This document shows positions 42,039 to 51,607 of a DNA stretch of 64,000 bases, piece by piece. Location of the stretch: the NCBI GenBank assembly GCA_023898685.1, contig CP060234.1, forward strand, positions 2,046,001 through 2,110,000, read 5' to 3'. The first letter of the stretch is position 1. Each line of letters opens with the position of its first letter. Both the position numbers and the translations under genes were made by a program. The notes under the pieces were generated by a model that saw only the letters and a program-made list of their open reading frames with translations, was not told the DNA's origin and did not search any database. Source of the DNA: Phycisphaeraceae bacterium. GTDB taxonomy: Bacteria; Planctomycetota; Phycisphaerae; Phycisphaerales; UBA1924.

Positions 42039-42147
42039 CTGATAGGACTCCCGCCCGAACGGCTCATGACACAGTATCGACCTTCGGGCCCCTTCGGTTC
42101 GATGCGATTGCGCGACCGCACAGGTCCCGCAACCGGCGCGCGGGGGG

Positions 42148-42494
42148 TATCATAAACGTTTGGTGAAGGCCCCCGCGGTGGGGGTCTTCCGTTGTGAGCA
42201 GCAACAGCCGCCTCGCCGGGGCCGAGCCTCGCGGGGCGCGTGGGCGACAGAGCCACTCACGGGGTCGAGACGGCTCGCACCCCTTCCCACCCGATCGGGC
42301 GATGAATCCGCCGCACCAGAAGCGTTGGTGCCGGGGACACCCACACCGATCGGCCATGGATCACTGTTGTGATCCGCCAGACCAGGTGAAGCTCTCTCGC
42401 TTCCGCCCCCGAGAAATGGTCTCCCCGAGATCCGGCTGTCACAGCATCGTGCCGGGCCGCCGTCAAGCGGTGGACCCGCCACGCGGAGTTCGGC
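42148..42494 (+). promoter_or_regulatory. Long structured 5' leader of rny
   Basis: 456 bp separate the two flanking genes. TATCAT at 42148-42153 may be a -10 box. Hairpins visible: GAAGGCCCCC / GGGGGTCTTC at 42165-42189 (no T-run, so not a terminator) and GGATCAC-TGTT-GTGATCC at 42358-42375. No open frame with gene-like composition is seen. GGAG lies 6 nt before the rny GTG. I cannot match it to 6S, RNase P, SRP or a known riboswitch. Confidence 0.35.
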
Positions 42495-44102
42495 GTGAGC
42501 AATCTCCCAACCATGCTCGCGCAGGGTGGCAGCGACGTGCCGCTGTCGGTCGTCCTGGTTATCGGCTTCGTTCTCTTCCTGCTCGGCGCGGGTGTGATGT
42601 ACATCGCCCAGCGCACGATCACCAAGCAGTCGCTCGCCTCGGCCAAGGCCGAGGCTGCCTCGCTGGTTGAGCGGTCGAAGGAGGAGGCCCGGAACGAGGC
42701 GGAGAAGATCCGTCTGGAGGCCGAACGCAACGCCCTGGCGAGAAAAGAGAAGTTTGATTCCGAGATCGAGGCCGCCCGCGGAGAGATCCGCGAGAGCGAG
42801 CGGCGGCTGTCCAAGCGAGAGGACCTGATCGACCGGAAGGAGGAGACGCTCGCGATCAAGGAGAAATCCCTCTCCGAGACCGGCGAGACGCTCCGACGCC
42901 GCGAGCAGGGGATCGCCGACCGCGAGGCCGAGATGCAGAAGCTCCGCGACGAGCAGGCCGATCGGCTCCAGGAGATCGCCCAGATGTCGCGCGACGAGGC
43001 CAAGCGCGAGCTGATCGGGCGGGTCGAGGAGCAATCCCGGCTCGACATCGCCAAGGTCGTGCGCTCGATCGAGGAGAAGGCCGAGGCCGAGGCCCGCGAG
43101 AAGGCCCGAGAGATCACGGTCATGGCGGTGCAGCGGTACGCCACCGAGCACACCAGCGAGAGCACGGTCCGCTCGGTCGCGATCCCTTCCGACGACATGA
43201 AGGGGCGGATCATCGGCCGCGAGGGTCGGAACATCCGCGCGATCGAGAAGGCGACGGGCGTCGACATCATCGTCGACGACACCCCGGGCGTGATCGTCGT
43301 CTCGTGCTTCGACAAGATCCGCCAGGCCGTCGCGGTCGAGTCGCTCGAGCGGCTCATCGCCGACGGAAGGCTCCACCCCACCCGCATCGAGGAGGTGGTC
43401 GAGAAGACCCGCAACGAGATCAACGAGCGCGTGCTCGCCGCCGGCAAGGACGCCGCCCTCGAGGTCAACCTGGGCGGCCTGCACCCCAAGGTGATCGAGG
43501 CGATGGGCAAGCTGCACTACCGCACGAGCTACGGGCAGAACGTGCTGCGCCACTCGATCGAGGTCGCCTATCTCAGCCAGCTCATCGCCGAGCAGCTCGA
43601 GCTCGACGGCAAGCTCGCCCGCCGGTGCGGCTTCCTGCACGACATTGGCAAGGCGATGGACCACGAGATGGAGGGCGGGCACCCGAAGATCGGCATGGAC
43701 TTCGCCCGCCAGCACGGCGAGAAGGAGGAGGCCGTCCTCAACGCGATCGGCGGCCACCACGCCGACATCCCGTCGACGACGTTCTACACCCCCATCGTCA
43801 TGGCGGCCGACGCGGTCAGCTCGGCCAGGCCCGGCGCGCGGCGCGAGTCGATGGAACGCTACATCCAGCGCCTCAACGATCTCCAGGACATCGCGCTCGC
43901 CCAGCCCGGCGTGATCGAGGCCTACGCGATCCAGGCGGGGCGCGAGGTCCGCGTCATGGTCGACGCCGACCGCGTGGGCGACGACGAGGCCTACCTCATC
44001 GCGCACGACATCGCCAAGCGAGTCGCCGACGAGATGACCTTCCCCGGTGAAATCCGCGTCACGGTGCTCCGAGAAACGAGGGCGATCGAAGTGGCGCGAT
44101 GA
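42495..44102 (+). CDS. rny: Ribonuclease Y
   Basis: Membrane-anchored endoribonuclease that starts mRNA decay. The 535-residue protein has one N-terminal helix (VVLVIGFVLFLLGAGVMYIA, about 19-38), a long coiled coil rich in Glu, Arg and Lys (40-210), a KH RNA-binding domain (IPSDDMKGRIIGREGRNIRAIE) and an HD domain (HSIEVAYLSQLI ... FLHDIGKAMDHE ... IGGHHADIP). This is the full family layout. The start is GTG at 42495, with GGAG 6 nt upstream; an ATG at 42513 is the alternative. It overlaps the next gene by 4 bp. Confidence 0.96.
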   Translation: MSNLPTMLAQGGSDVPLSVVLVIGFVLFLLGAGVMYIAQRTITKQSLASAKAEAASLVERSKEEARNEAEKIRLEAERNALARKEKFDSEIEAARGEIRESERRLSKREDLIDRKEETLAIKEKSLSETGETLRRREQGIADREAEMQKLRDEQADRLQEIAQMSRDEAKRELIGRVEEQSRLDIAKVVRSIEEKAEAEAREKAREITVMAVQRYATEHTSESTVRSVAIPSDDMKGRIIGREGRNIRAIEKATGVDIIVDDTPGVIVVSCFDKIRQAVAVESLERLIADGRLHPTRIEEVVEKTRNEINERVLAAGKDAALEVNLGGLHPKVIEAMGKLHYRTSYGQNVLRHSIEVAYLSQLIAEQLELDGKLARRCGFLHDIGKAMDHEMEGGHPKIGMDFARQHGEKEEAVLNAIGGHHADIPSTTFYTPIVMAADAVSSARPGARRESMERYIQRLNDLQDIALAQPGVIEAYAIQAGREVRVMVDADRVGDDEAYLIAHDIAKRVADEMTFPGEIRVTVLRETRAIEVAR

Positions 44103-44989
44103 GCAGGAACGACGACGAGCCCCGGACCGAGCGACCCAGGCGGAAACGCCGTTCGATCTGGTTCCGCCTCGCCCGGATTCTCGTCCTCTTCGCGATCGTG
44201 CTGATCGGAGTCAAGATCACCGGCGTCGGCGAGAGACTGTTCTACTGGCCCACCCGCGACCAGTACGCCGCCCCGACGGGCGCCGAGGACGTCTTCTTCT
44301 ATTCCGATGGCCATCGCCTGCACGGCTGGTTCCTCCCCGCCGTCGGCGTGCCGCCCGGCGAGAAGGCGCCCACCATCGTCCACTGCCACGGCAACGCGGC
44401 CAACATCTCGCGTCACCTCGTCTTCGTCGACTTCCTGCCCCGCGAGGGCTTCAACGTCCTCATCTTCGACTACCGCTCCTATGGCCGGAGCGAGAAGGGT
44501 CCGCTCAATCGCGAGGGGCTCATCCACGACGCCGAGGCCGCGGTCGATTACGTCATGCAGCGGCCAGACGTTGATCCCGATCGCGTGGGGATCTACGGCC
44601 TGAGCCTGGGCGGCACGATCGCCCTCGCCGCCGCGGCCGACGACGAGCGGGTGGCGGCCGTCTGCTCGATCGCCACGTTCAGCACGTGGAAAGGCGTGAC
44701 GGGCGACTACCTCCCCGTGATCGGCCCCTGGCTCACCCGCCCCGGCTACGACGCGGTCGACTCGGTCGCGAAGCTGGGCGACCGGCCGCTGCTGCTCCTT
44801 CACGGCACCAAGGACCCGATCGTCTCGCCCCGCCACGCCCCGATCATCGAGGCCGCGGCGCGCGACGCGGGGGTCAATGTGACCTTCAAGAGCATCGAGG
44901 GCGCCGACCACGTGAACTGGATCGACAGCCACCCGGAGATGTGGCGTGCGATCGTCGCGTTCTTCAAGGAACACCTCGGGCGATCATGA
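44099..44989 (+). CDS. Membrane-anchored alpha/beta hydrolase
   Basis: A 296-residue protein with an N-terminal basic region and one helix (IWFRLARILVLFAIVLIGV, about 20-38), so it is anchored with its catalytic domain outside. The serine hydrolase set is complete: Ser in IYGLSLGGTIAL, Asp in HGTKDPIVS and His in GADHVNWID. The overall layout is like ABHD13 or YfhR-type esterases. Translational coupling with rny (ATGA overlap) suggests the same transcript, though no functional link is known. A family B repeat follows 12 bp after the stop. Confidence 0.83.
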   Translation: MSRNDDEPRTERPRRKRRSIWFRLARILVLFAIVLIGVKITGVGERLFYWPTRDQYAAPTGAEDVFFYSDGHRLHGWFLPAVGVPPGEKAPTIVHCHGNAANISRHLVFVDFLPREGFNVLIFDYRSYGRSEKGPLNREGLIHDAEAAVDYVMQRPDVDPDRVGIYGLSLGGTIALAAAADDERVAAVCSIATFSTWKGVTGDYLPVIGPWLTRPGYDAVDSVAKLGDRPLLLLHGTKDPIVSPRHAPIIEAAARDAGVNVTFKSIEGADHVNWIDSHPEMWRAIVAFFKEHLGRS

Positions 44990-45000
44990 CCGCGCTCAAA

Positions 45001-45089
45001 AGAGCCCCGAGCGTGAGCGACGGGCCGAACCGGTACCGCGATCGAAACCGAGCAGACCCTGGGCCCGTCGCCGACGCTCGGGGCTCCTC
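45001..45089. repeat. Paired inverted hairpin element, family B
   Basis: Left arm GAGCCCCGAGCG-TGAG-CGACGGGCC (45002-45027), right arm GGGCCCGTCGCCGACGCTCG and GGGCTCC (45061-45088). Loops GTGA and GTCG. Confidence 0.78.
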
Positions 45090-45115
45090 CAGGACGTCAC
45101 GCCGCCCCACCCACG

Positions 45116-45149
45116 CAAAAGGGCGTCGCGCCCTTCGGCACGACGCCCC
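45116..45149 (-). terminator. Rho-independent terminator of the chemoreceptor gene
   Basis: Read on the minus strand: GGGCGTCG / CGACGCCC hairpin followed by CTTTTG. Located 29 bp after the stop of the chemoreceptor gene. Confidence 0.65.
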
Positions 45150-45177
45150 AAGTGATCTCATCGCTTCGGAGTACGAA

Positions 45178-46947
45178 TCAGAGCTTGAAGCGGTCGACCA
45201 GCGAACGCATCCGCTCGCTCTGCCGGCTCAGCTCGGCGGCCGCCTCGGAGGCCTGCCCCGCCGCCATCGCCGACTCGTTCGACACCGCGGTCACGCGCTG
45301 CACGTTCTCGCCGATCTGAGCCGCCGACGCCGACTGCTCCTCGGCCGCCGCGGCGATGGTCTGCACCTGACCGAGCAGTTGCTTCGAGCTGTCGACGATC
45401 ACGCGGAGCGACTCGCCGGCGCTGGTCGCCAGCTCGACGCCCTTCTCCATGCGGGCCGAGCCGTTCTCGATCCGCTCCACCGCGCGGGTGGTCTCTTCCT
45501 GGATCTCGCGGATCGACTGGCTGACCTCTTCGGTCGCCTGGGTCGTCCGCTCGGCCAGCTTGCGGACCTCGTCGGCGACGACCGCGAAGCCGCGCCCGTG
45601 CTCGCCGGCCCGGGCCGCCTCGATCGCGGCGTTGAGGGCGAGCAGGTTGGTCTGATCGGCGATGTCGTTGATCACGCTGATCACGCCGCCGATCTCCTCG
45701 CCCTTCTGACCCAAGAGCGCCACGGCCTTGGCCGACTCGTCGACCTCCGCCGCGATGCCCTTGATCTCGCTGACCGTGTCGGCGACGACCTTGCCGCCCG
45801 TCTCGGCGTTGGCCCGGCTCGAATCGGCCTGGTGGGCCGCGTCGGCGCTCTGACGTGCGATGTCCGCCGCCGCCTCATTCAGCTGCTCGACCGCGGCGCT
45901 GGCGGCCTGCGTCTGGTCCTGCTGGTTGCTCAGTCCCGCGGCCATCTCCTCGTTCGACGCGGCGATCTCCGTCGCCGCCGACGCGACCTCGCGGCTCACG
46001 CCCGCGATGTCGGAGATGATCTGGTGCACGTTCGCGATGAACGTGTCGAACCAGTGGGCCAGGCGCCCGATCTCATCGCCCCGGTTCAGGTTGACCCGCT
46101 TGGTCAGGTCGCCGTCGCCGGTCGCGACGTCCTTCATCAGATCGATCAGGTTGTTCAGCGGCTTGCCCAGCATGTAACGCAGCATGAACACGAACCCGAT
46201 CCCGGCGACGATCAGGATCGGCACCGTGAACATCATCCCGTTGCCGATGAACCCCGCGACCTGCGCGTCCGCGGCGTCGAGCGGCATCGCGACCTCGTAG
46301 GCCCCGTGCATGTCGCCCGGGTTCCAGCTCTCCATCGCGAAGCCGAGCGGGTCCTTGCCGTCGCCGTCGGTGTCATACTTCGCGGGCGCGCCGTGGCACA
46401 TCATGCAGGTCTCGTCGAGCTTGATCGCCCGCATGTAGTGCAGGGTGTTCGTCTTCTTGTCGATCCGGTAGATCGACTCGTCGCCGCCGCTGGTCACCTG
46501 GGCGCGGAGGTCCCGGAGCAACTCGGCCCGGAAGCTGCCGGGCTCTGGCTCGTTGTCGGGGTTGCGGGCGTCGAACGCCGGAACCTTGAAATCGATGTTC
46601 TCGCGGGCCGCCGCCTTCTGGGCGGTGGTCCACCCGACCACGACGGGGATCGTCTCGAACACCCGCGTGGCCCGGTAGTCGCCGCCCTTGGCGACGTGGT
46701 CCTGCATCTCCTTGAGAAGGGGCGCAACGTCAACCGCGCCTTCGCTGATCAGCTTCGAGGCATGGTTCTTCGCCTCGTCGGCCACCGCGGTGAACGCCGC
46801 GGCCTTCTCGACCATCGATCTCTCCGCGTCCGCGCGATACCCGCGGACGAACACAAAGTAGTTGATGGCCACGATGGCCACGATGAGTCCGAGCGTCGTC
46901 GCGATGATCCGCGTCGACAGTCCAAACGACTTCTTCTGGTTCTCCAT
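45178..46947 (-). CDS. Methyl-accepting chemotaxis protein with haem-binding (Tll0287-like) sensor
   Basis: A 589-residue receptor. Helix 1 at 10-33; exported sensor at 34-230 with the haem motif CMMCH at residues 181-185, as in the Tll0287-like (DUF3365) domain; helix 2 at about 233-256; HAMP domain at 258-310; and the signalling coiled coil with the tip DQTNLLALNAAIEAARAGEHGRGFAVVADEVR. It should sense redox state, gas or a small ligand through a c-type haem and pass the signal to CheA. No che genes are in the window, so its partners lie elsewhere. GGAG is 9 nt before the ATG at 46947. Confidence 0.92.
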   Translation of the reverse strand: MENQKKSFGLSTRIIATTLGLIVAIVAINYFVFVRGYRADAERSMVEKAAAFTAVADEAKNHASKLISEGAVDVAPLLKEMQDHVAKGGDYRATRVFETIPVVVGWTTAQKAAARENIDFKVPAFDARNPDNEPEPGSFRAELLRDLRAQVTSGGDESIYRIDKKTNTLHYMRAIKLDETCMMCHGAPAKYDTDGDGKDPLGFAMESWNPGDMHGAYEVAMPLDAADAQVAGFIGNGMMFTVPILIVAGIGFVFMLRYMLGKPLNNLIDLMKDVATGDGDLTKRVNLNRGDEIGRLAHWFDTFIANVHQIISDIAGVSREVASAATEIAASNEEMAAGLSNQQDQTQAASAAVEQLNEAAADIARQSADAAHQADSSRANAETGGKVVADTVSEIKGIAAEVDESAKAVALLGQKGEEIGGVISVINDIADQTNLLALNAAIEAARAGEHGRGFAVVADEVRKLAERTTQATEEVSQSIREIQEETTRAVERIENGSARMEKGVELATSAGESLRVIVDSSKQLLGQVQTIAAAAEEQSASAAQIGENVQRVTAVSNESAMAAGQASEAAAELSRQSERMRSLVDRFKL

Positions 46948-47154
46948 GATCTGGCTCCGTTGCGATGAGAGGACCGCCGGGCGGACACCACCCCCGGGTC
47001 AACCCGTTGCATCGGACACCGAACCGGGCCATCCCAATGCTCGTCACGGCGTGTTCGGGTTGCGCCGGCCCCGCCGTCTCTCTGTCGGGCGTGGTCCCCG
47101 GTTCGGGCATCCGCGCCATACGGCCGAGTGCTGGTACCGGGCCGGGATTCCGGG

Positions 47155-48090
47155 TTATCGGCCCCAGGAAAGCCCGCCGTCGAGCACGTGCGAGGGCGTC
47201 GAGGCGATGAGCCGACGGGCGAGCCGCTCCATCGCCAGCCGGGCCTTCTTGAGGCCGAGCTCATCCCGCAGCGCGGCCCCCGGGGGAGGCGTGCTCGCCG
47301 GGATCTCCGAATGCACCAGCAGCACGCCGAACCCGTCGTCGAGCGCGATCACGCCGCTCGGCGACCCGATGGGCGTTGCGGCCAGGGCGGCCCGCAAGGC
47401 GGCCGGTGTCGCCGGGTCATGCGGGCTCAGCACCGCGTGCCAGGGTAGGACGCCGTGCTCGATCGCCGCCGCCCAGAGACCGGCAACCGGGCCGCTCGCG
47501 TCGGCGCGCGCACGCTCCGCGACGTCGAGCGCCGATCGCGCATCGGGGAGCACCACCCCGCTGGTCGCGAACCGTCGGCCCGCGCGGATCTCCGACGCGA
47601 GCCTCACCTCGTCGTCGGTCACCTCGGTCTCGACGGGATCGACCAGAGCTCGCAGCGCCGCGTTGCGCCAGAGCAGGTCGTGGAAGCGCTCCGGGCCGAG
47701 GCCGCGCTGCCTGCGGATCGCGGTCTCCGTGTCGGCCGAGACCCCGTCCTGGGTGAGCAGCGACAGCCAACGATCGTGCTCGGCCCGAACCGCGGCGTCA
47801 TCGATCGTCAGCCCGCGCGCGCGCAGCTCACGCTCGAGCGCCGAATGCAGCACGAGGTCGTCGACCACCTGTCCCCCCGCGGCCTCGGCGAGCAGCGGCG
47901 TGATCCGATCCCATCCGACAGGCTCGCCGTTGATGAGCAGCGGAATCGCGCCGGCCGCGGTCGGGCTGGCGCTCGGCGTACCGCCGTAAGGGGCAATGGA
48001 GGATATGCGGGCGTTCGGCTGCGGCGCGGCGCACCCGCCAAGCAGGACCGAGGCGAGGATGCAGGCGATCGTGGCGAAGGGAGATCTCAT
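47155..48090 (-). CDS. Lipoprotein with PpiC/SurA-like foldase domain
   Basis: A 311-residue lipoprotein: residues 1-20 (TIACILASVLLGGC) end in a lipobox. Residues 50-130 (LLINGEPVGWDRITPLLAEAAGGQVVDDLVLHSALERELRARG) resemble the SurA N-terminal helices, and 150-300 contain a weak peptidyl-prolyl isomerase-like segment (TSGVVLPDARSALDVAERARADA ... GVIALDDGFGVLLVHSEI). The parvulin active site is not clearly conserved, so it may be a chaperone only. It lies divergent from the zinc-ribbon protein gene at 48147. Confidence 0.6.
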   Translation of the reverse strand: MRSPFATIACILASVLLGGCAAPQPNARISSIAPYGGTPSASPTAAGAIPLLINGEPVGWDRITPLLAEAAGGQVVDDLVLHSALERELRARGLTIDDAAVRAEHDRWLSLLTQDGVSADTETAIRRQRGLGPERFHDLLWRNAALRALVDPVETEVTDDEVRLASEIRAGRRFATSGVVLPDARSALDVAERARADASGPVAGLWAAAIEHGVLPWHAVLSPHDPATPAALRAALAATPIGSPSGVIALDDGFGVLLVHSEIPASTPPPGAALRDELGLKKARLAMERLARRLIASTPSHVLDGGLSWGR

Positions 48091-48134
48091 GCCTGATCTG
48101 ATGTCGCGGCATCCGCCCCGTCAACCCGGGGGTA

Positions 48135-48140
48135 TAGGCT
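48135..48140 (+). promoter_or_regulatory. Possible -10 hexamer before the zinc-ribbon gene
   Basis: TAGGCT, then 6 nt, then the ATG at 48147; overlapping TATAGG is 8 nt away. Confidence 0.3.
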
Positions 48141-48146
48141 CCTGCG

Positions 48147-49244
48147 ATGTCCACGACCGAGCCCCAGCAAGCGACCGCCGGCCCGGAGACCGAACAACAC
48201 CCGTCACCCGGCCCCGACGACGGCGGGACCGCCGAGGCGATCGAGCCGGTGTGCCCCTACTGCGGTGAGCCCCAACTCCGACCGAATCGTTGCGAGCGTT
48301 GCGGGGCGCACACCGACCCGCTCTCGAGGCAGGCGACGCAGAACGAGATGGGACCCTGGTCGATCCGCGACGAGGCCCACCCGTTCCGCCCGGGCTGCCG
48401 GCTCGAAACCCTGGAACGATGGGCCCGCACCGGGCGAATCGGCCCCGACACGGTGGTCCGGGGGCCGACGACCAACCAGCACTGGACGCGGGCCGTCCGC
48501 GTGCCGGGCCTCGCCAGGATCCTCGGCTCTTGCCACGCCTGCCTCGCGCCCGTCGAGCCCGACGAGGTGATCTGCCGGGCCTGCGGGGCCTCGCTGGAGG
48601 CCGTCCGCGACCGCCAGCATCTGGGGCTCTCGCCCGTCCGCCCGCTGCCCGGACGAACCAGCCCCGGAGCCGTCGCCGCCAGCCTGGTGGGAGCCCAGCC
48701 GAGCGGGGCGGGGATCAGCCCGCCGCCCAGCCCTCGACCCGCGCCGGACCCCGGACCGGCGGCTGACATGTCCGGCCGGTTGTCGCGGCTCGAGCGTCGC
48801 GCCAAACGAGCCGAGCGGCGCACGATGATCGTGGCGGTGATCGCGCTGGCGTTCGCGCTGCTGTTCGCGGCATCGGTCGTGCTGAACCGGATCGAGAAAA
48901 GGGAGCCCGCCCCCGAGCCGACGCAGCCCACGCTGCCGGCCCTACTCGATGACGACGGGGCGGCGGTCGACCACGCCACTGATACGGCTGTCACCCAGCC
49001 GGACATCGGCGCAGAGGAAGAGCCGGTCGCGATGCCCCAGAGCACCGCGGACGCCGCCGCGGTGCGAACGGCGTTGCTCGCCAAACTGGAGTCACTCGTC
49101 GTGAACGGCTCTCCCGAGAGCCTCGCGGATGCCCGCCAACTCCTGGACACCGAGAACGGGGTGCTGGGGTCCGACGATATCGCCGCGTGGCGACACCGGA
49201 TCGAGCTCGCCGAGCGGGCGGCGGAGCGTCGCCTGGTGCCTTGA
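48147..49244 (+). CDS. Zinc-ribbon, GYF-like, single-helix membrane protein
   Basis: A 365-residue protein of unknown function. Two zinc ribbons: CPYCG...CERCG at about residues 36-53, and CHACL...CRACG at about 130-150. Between them the segment MGPWSIRDEAHPFRPGCRLETLERWARTGRIGPDTVVRGPTTNQHW looks like a GYF_2-type protein-binding domain. One membrane helix (MIVAVIALAFALLFAASVVL) is at about 230, followed by a long exported tail. This layout suggests a membrane-bound scaffold. Confidence 0.65.
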   Translation: MSTTEPQQATAGPETEQHPSPGPDDGGTAEAIEPVCPYCGEPQLRPNRCERCGAHTDPLSRQATQNEMGPWSIRDEAHPFRPGCRLETLERWARTGRIGPDTVVRGPTTNQHWTRAVRVPGLARILGSCHACLAPVEPDEVICRACGASLEAVRDRQHLGLSPVRPLPGRTSPGAVAASLVGAQPSGAGISPPPSPRPAPDPGPAADMSGRLSRLERRAKRAERRTMIVAVIALAFALLFAASVVLNRIEKREPAPEPTQPTLPALLDDDGAAVDHATDTAVTQPDIGAEEEPVAMPQSTADAAAVRTALLAKLESLVVNGSPESLADARQLLDTENGVLGSDDIAAWRHRIELAERAAERRLVP

Positions 49245-49370
49245 CGTCTCATGTTTTTTGTTTGATCAACGCCGGATTGCCGTATTCTGAGAGGGAACGA
49301 TCCCGCGCCCGATCCGGACGGGGTCGTGTCCTGACGCGTTCCGGGGCGCTGCCCGATCGAAAGGAGAACC

Positions 49371-50441
49371 ATGACGCGGCGATCGTCGATCATCGCGGCT
49401 CGCGACGGCGTGCCCCGGGGACCACGCCGGGGTGCGTTCACGCTGATCGAGTTGCTGGTCGTCATCGCGATCATCGCCCTGCTCATCGGGATCCTGCTGC
49501 CCGCGCTGGGCGGCGCAAGACGGACCGCCCGAACTGCGGTCTGTCGGAACAACCTCCGCCAGCTCGGCCTCGCGTCGGCGACGTTCAGCACCGACACCGA
49601 CGACCAGGTCGCGGGCTTCACCTGGCGTCAGGGACACACGCCCAGCCACTACGCGGACCTCCAGCAGGCCGAGAACGACTCGCGCGGCGCGCGCGCCCAG
49701 GCGTTGACCATCGCGCGGGACGCGATCGGGCAGCCCTGGATCAACGCCCCCTCGAACCTGCTGCCCGGGTTCCGGTTCACCCACTTCATGCTCATGGACT
49801 CGCTCTCGGGGATCCTGCCCGAGGAGGCGACCATCTGCCCCGATGACAAGACGCAACAGGAGCGGAAAGAGGTTGGGATCGAGGGCTTCGCCGACAACCC
49901 CTACAACGCGATCCGATTCTTCGAGTCTTCCTACGACACCGTCCCGTTCTGCTTCACGCCCGACTCGGGTCCCAATGCGCTCTCGCAGCAGGACGCGACC
50001 TCGGTGACCACGATCTACAACATGGCGAACGCGCAGTATGTGCAGCGGCGGGCGACCGACGTGACCTTCCCGTCGGGCAAGGTGTTCATGTTCGACGACT
50101 ATGACCGGCACTACGCGACGCGCAGCCACCCCTACTTCGAGGATTTCTACTACCGGGCGTCGAACGGGTTCGTCTACTACGACGAGGACGCCCTGTTCTA
50201 CGCCTTCCCCGAGGCGAAGGCGCCGCTGCTGTTCTTCGACGGCTCGGTGGTCGACCACGTCACGGGCGACGCCAACCCCGGGTTCGACCCGCTCGACCCG
50301 ACCAACCCCGAGCCGACCGTGATGCACTGGGGCTGGCCCATGCCCACCAGGACGACCGTCCTGGGCTATTACCGTTGGACGCGGGGCGGCCTCCGCGGCA
50401 TCGACTACGGCGGCGGCGAGATCAACACCGGGCAGCACTAA
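49371..50441 (+). CDS. Prepilin-type N-terminal methylation-motif protein
   Basis: A 356-residue protein. The signature AFTLIELLVVIAIIALLIGI is at residues 22-41, preceded by a basic leader (PRGPRRG). The C-terminal part ends with LLFFDGSVVDHVTG, the DG block of this group. AAAGGAGAA is 4 nt before the ATG. Related to the proteins at 2275 and 37019. Function unknown; it may be a major pseudopilin or surface fibre. Confidence 0.85.
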   Translation: MTRRSSIIAARDGVPRGPRRGAFTLIELLVVIAIIALLIGILLPALGGARRTARTAVCRNNLRQLGLASATFSTDTDDQVAGFTWRQGHTPSHYADLQQAENDSRGARAQALTIARDAIGQPWINAPSNLLPGFRFTHFMLMDSLSGILPEEATICPDDKTQQERKEVGIEGFADNPYNAIRFFESSYDTVPFCFTPDSGPNALSQQDATSVTTIYNMANAQYVQRRATDVTFPSGKVFMFDDYDRHYATRSHPYFEDFYYRASNGFVYYDEDALFYAFPEAKAPLLFFDGSVVDHVTGDANPGFDPLDPTNPEPTVMHWGWPMPTRTTVLGYYRWTRGGLRGIDYGGGEINTGQH

Positions 50442-50510
50442 CCTGCGATTTGGTCGCGTGGCCTACCATCCCGTCGTGTCCTGTTTTCGACGACACAGAC
50501 AGGGGAAGCC

Positions 50511-51491
50511 ATGCGGGTGATCATCGCGGACAAGGCGGAAACCGAACTGATCGACGGGCTGAACAAGCTCGGCTGCGACGTGGAGTATGACGCATCGCTC
50601 GGGCCGGAGACCCTGCCGGCGGCCTTCAAGAAGACCGGGGCCGAAGCGCTGATCGTGCGCTCGACCAAGGTGCCGGCGTCGGTGATCGACGCGGCGGCGG
50701 GGTCGCTCAAGCTCGTCATCCGGGCGGGATCCGGCTACGACAACATCGATTGCAACGCGGCGGCGGCGAAGGGCGTGGCCGTGTGCAACACCCCCGGCAT
50801 GAACGCCGTCGCGGTCGCCGAGCTGGCGATGGGGCACCTGATCGCCCTCGACCGCCACCTGCCCGACCAGAACGCCGAGCTGAAGGCCGGTCACTGGAAC
50901 AAGAAGAAGTACAGCGTCGCGCAGGGCCTCAAGGGGCGTTCGCTGCTGGTCGTCGGCGCCGGCGCGATCGGGCGCGAGGTGATCACCAGGGCGCAGGCGT
51001 TCGGGATGAAGGTCTCGGCCTATGACGTCGTGCTCACCGCCGAGATGGCCAAGCAGATGGGTGTGGGCTACGTCGACGCGACTCGCGCCGCGCTGCTCAA
51101 GGCCCTGCCGGGCTTTGACGCGGTGACGCTGCACGTCCCGGCGATCGACGCGACCAAGGGCATGTGCGACGCCGAGTTCTTCGGGGCGATGAAGGCGGGG
51201 GCGTATTTCATCAACACCAGCCGGGGCCCGGTGGTGAACGAGGGGGCGCTGGCCGAGGCCGTGAGCAGCGGGAAGATCCGTGCCGGGATCGACGTCTACT
51301 GCAACCAGCCGGCCGAGAAGGATCTGGACTGGAAGCCCGACATCGCGGCGGTGGACGGGGTGTACTGCACGCACCACTGCGGGGCCTCGACCGATCAGGC
51401 CCAGATCGCCGTGGCCGAGGAGGTGGTGCGGATGATCGGCCTGTACCAGTCCGAGGGCCGGATCGAGCACTGCGTGAACGGTGTGGCCTGA
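50511..51491 (+). CDS. serA: D-3-phosphoglycerate dehydrogenase, short form
   Basis: First step of serine synthesis: oxidises 3-phosphoglycerate with NAD. The 326-residue protein covers the substrate and NAD domains: IRAGSGYDNID, the dinucleotide fold LVVGAGAIGRE, FINTSRGPVVNEGAL (catalytic Arg) and CTHHCGAST (catalytic His). The C-terminal ACT or ASB serine-binding domain is absent, so allosteric control by serine is unlikely. AGGGGAAG sits 4 nt before the ATG. serC follows 116 bp downstream. Confidence 0.9.
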   Translation: MRVIIADKAETELIDGLNKLGCDVEYDASLGPETLPAAFKKTGAEALIVRSTKVPASVIDAAAGSLKLVIRAGSGYDNIDCNAAAAKGVAVCNTPGMNAVAVAELAMGHLIALDRHLPDQNAELKAGHWNKKKYSVAQGLKGRSLLVVGAGAIGREVITRAQAFGMKVSAYDVVLTAEMAKQMGVGYVDATRAALLKALPGFDAVTLHVPAIDATKGMCDAEFFGAMKAGAYFINTSRGPVVNEGALAEAVSSGKIRAGIDVYCNQPAEKDLDWKPDIAAVDGVYCTHHCGASTDQAQIAVAEEVVRMIGLYQSEGRIEHCVNGVA

Positions 51492-51607
51492 ACGCGGAAG
51501 CCGGGCCGAATACCATCCGATATGAGTGGGGCGGCCCTGGGGAGGGTCGCCCGGGGCACGACGAGACATCCCCGGCCCGGGCCGGGTTGAAGAGATGGAG
51601 GTTTGCA

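Noticed and set aside
42039..42494. 6S RNA, RNase P RNA or SRP RNA in the rny leader
   Set aside because: None of the conserved blocks of these RNAs is seen, and the hairpins do not form their known shapes.
44686..46968. Open frame of about 760 codons on the plus strand
   Set aside because: It mirrors the chemoreceptor gene on the minus strand; its Arg/Asp/Leu-rich composition is that of a shadow frame.
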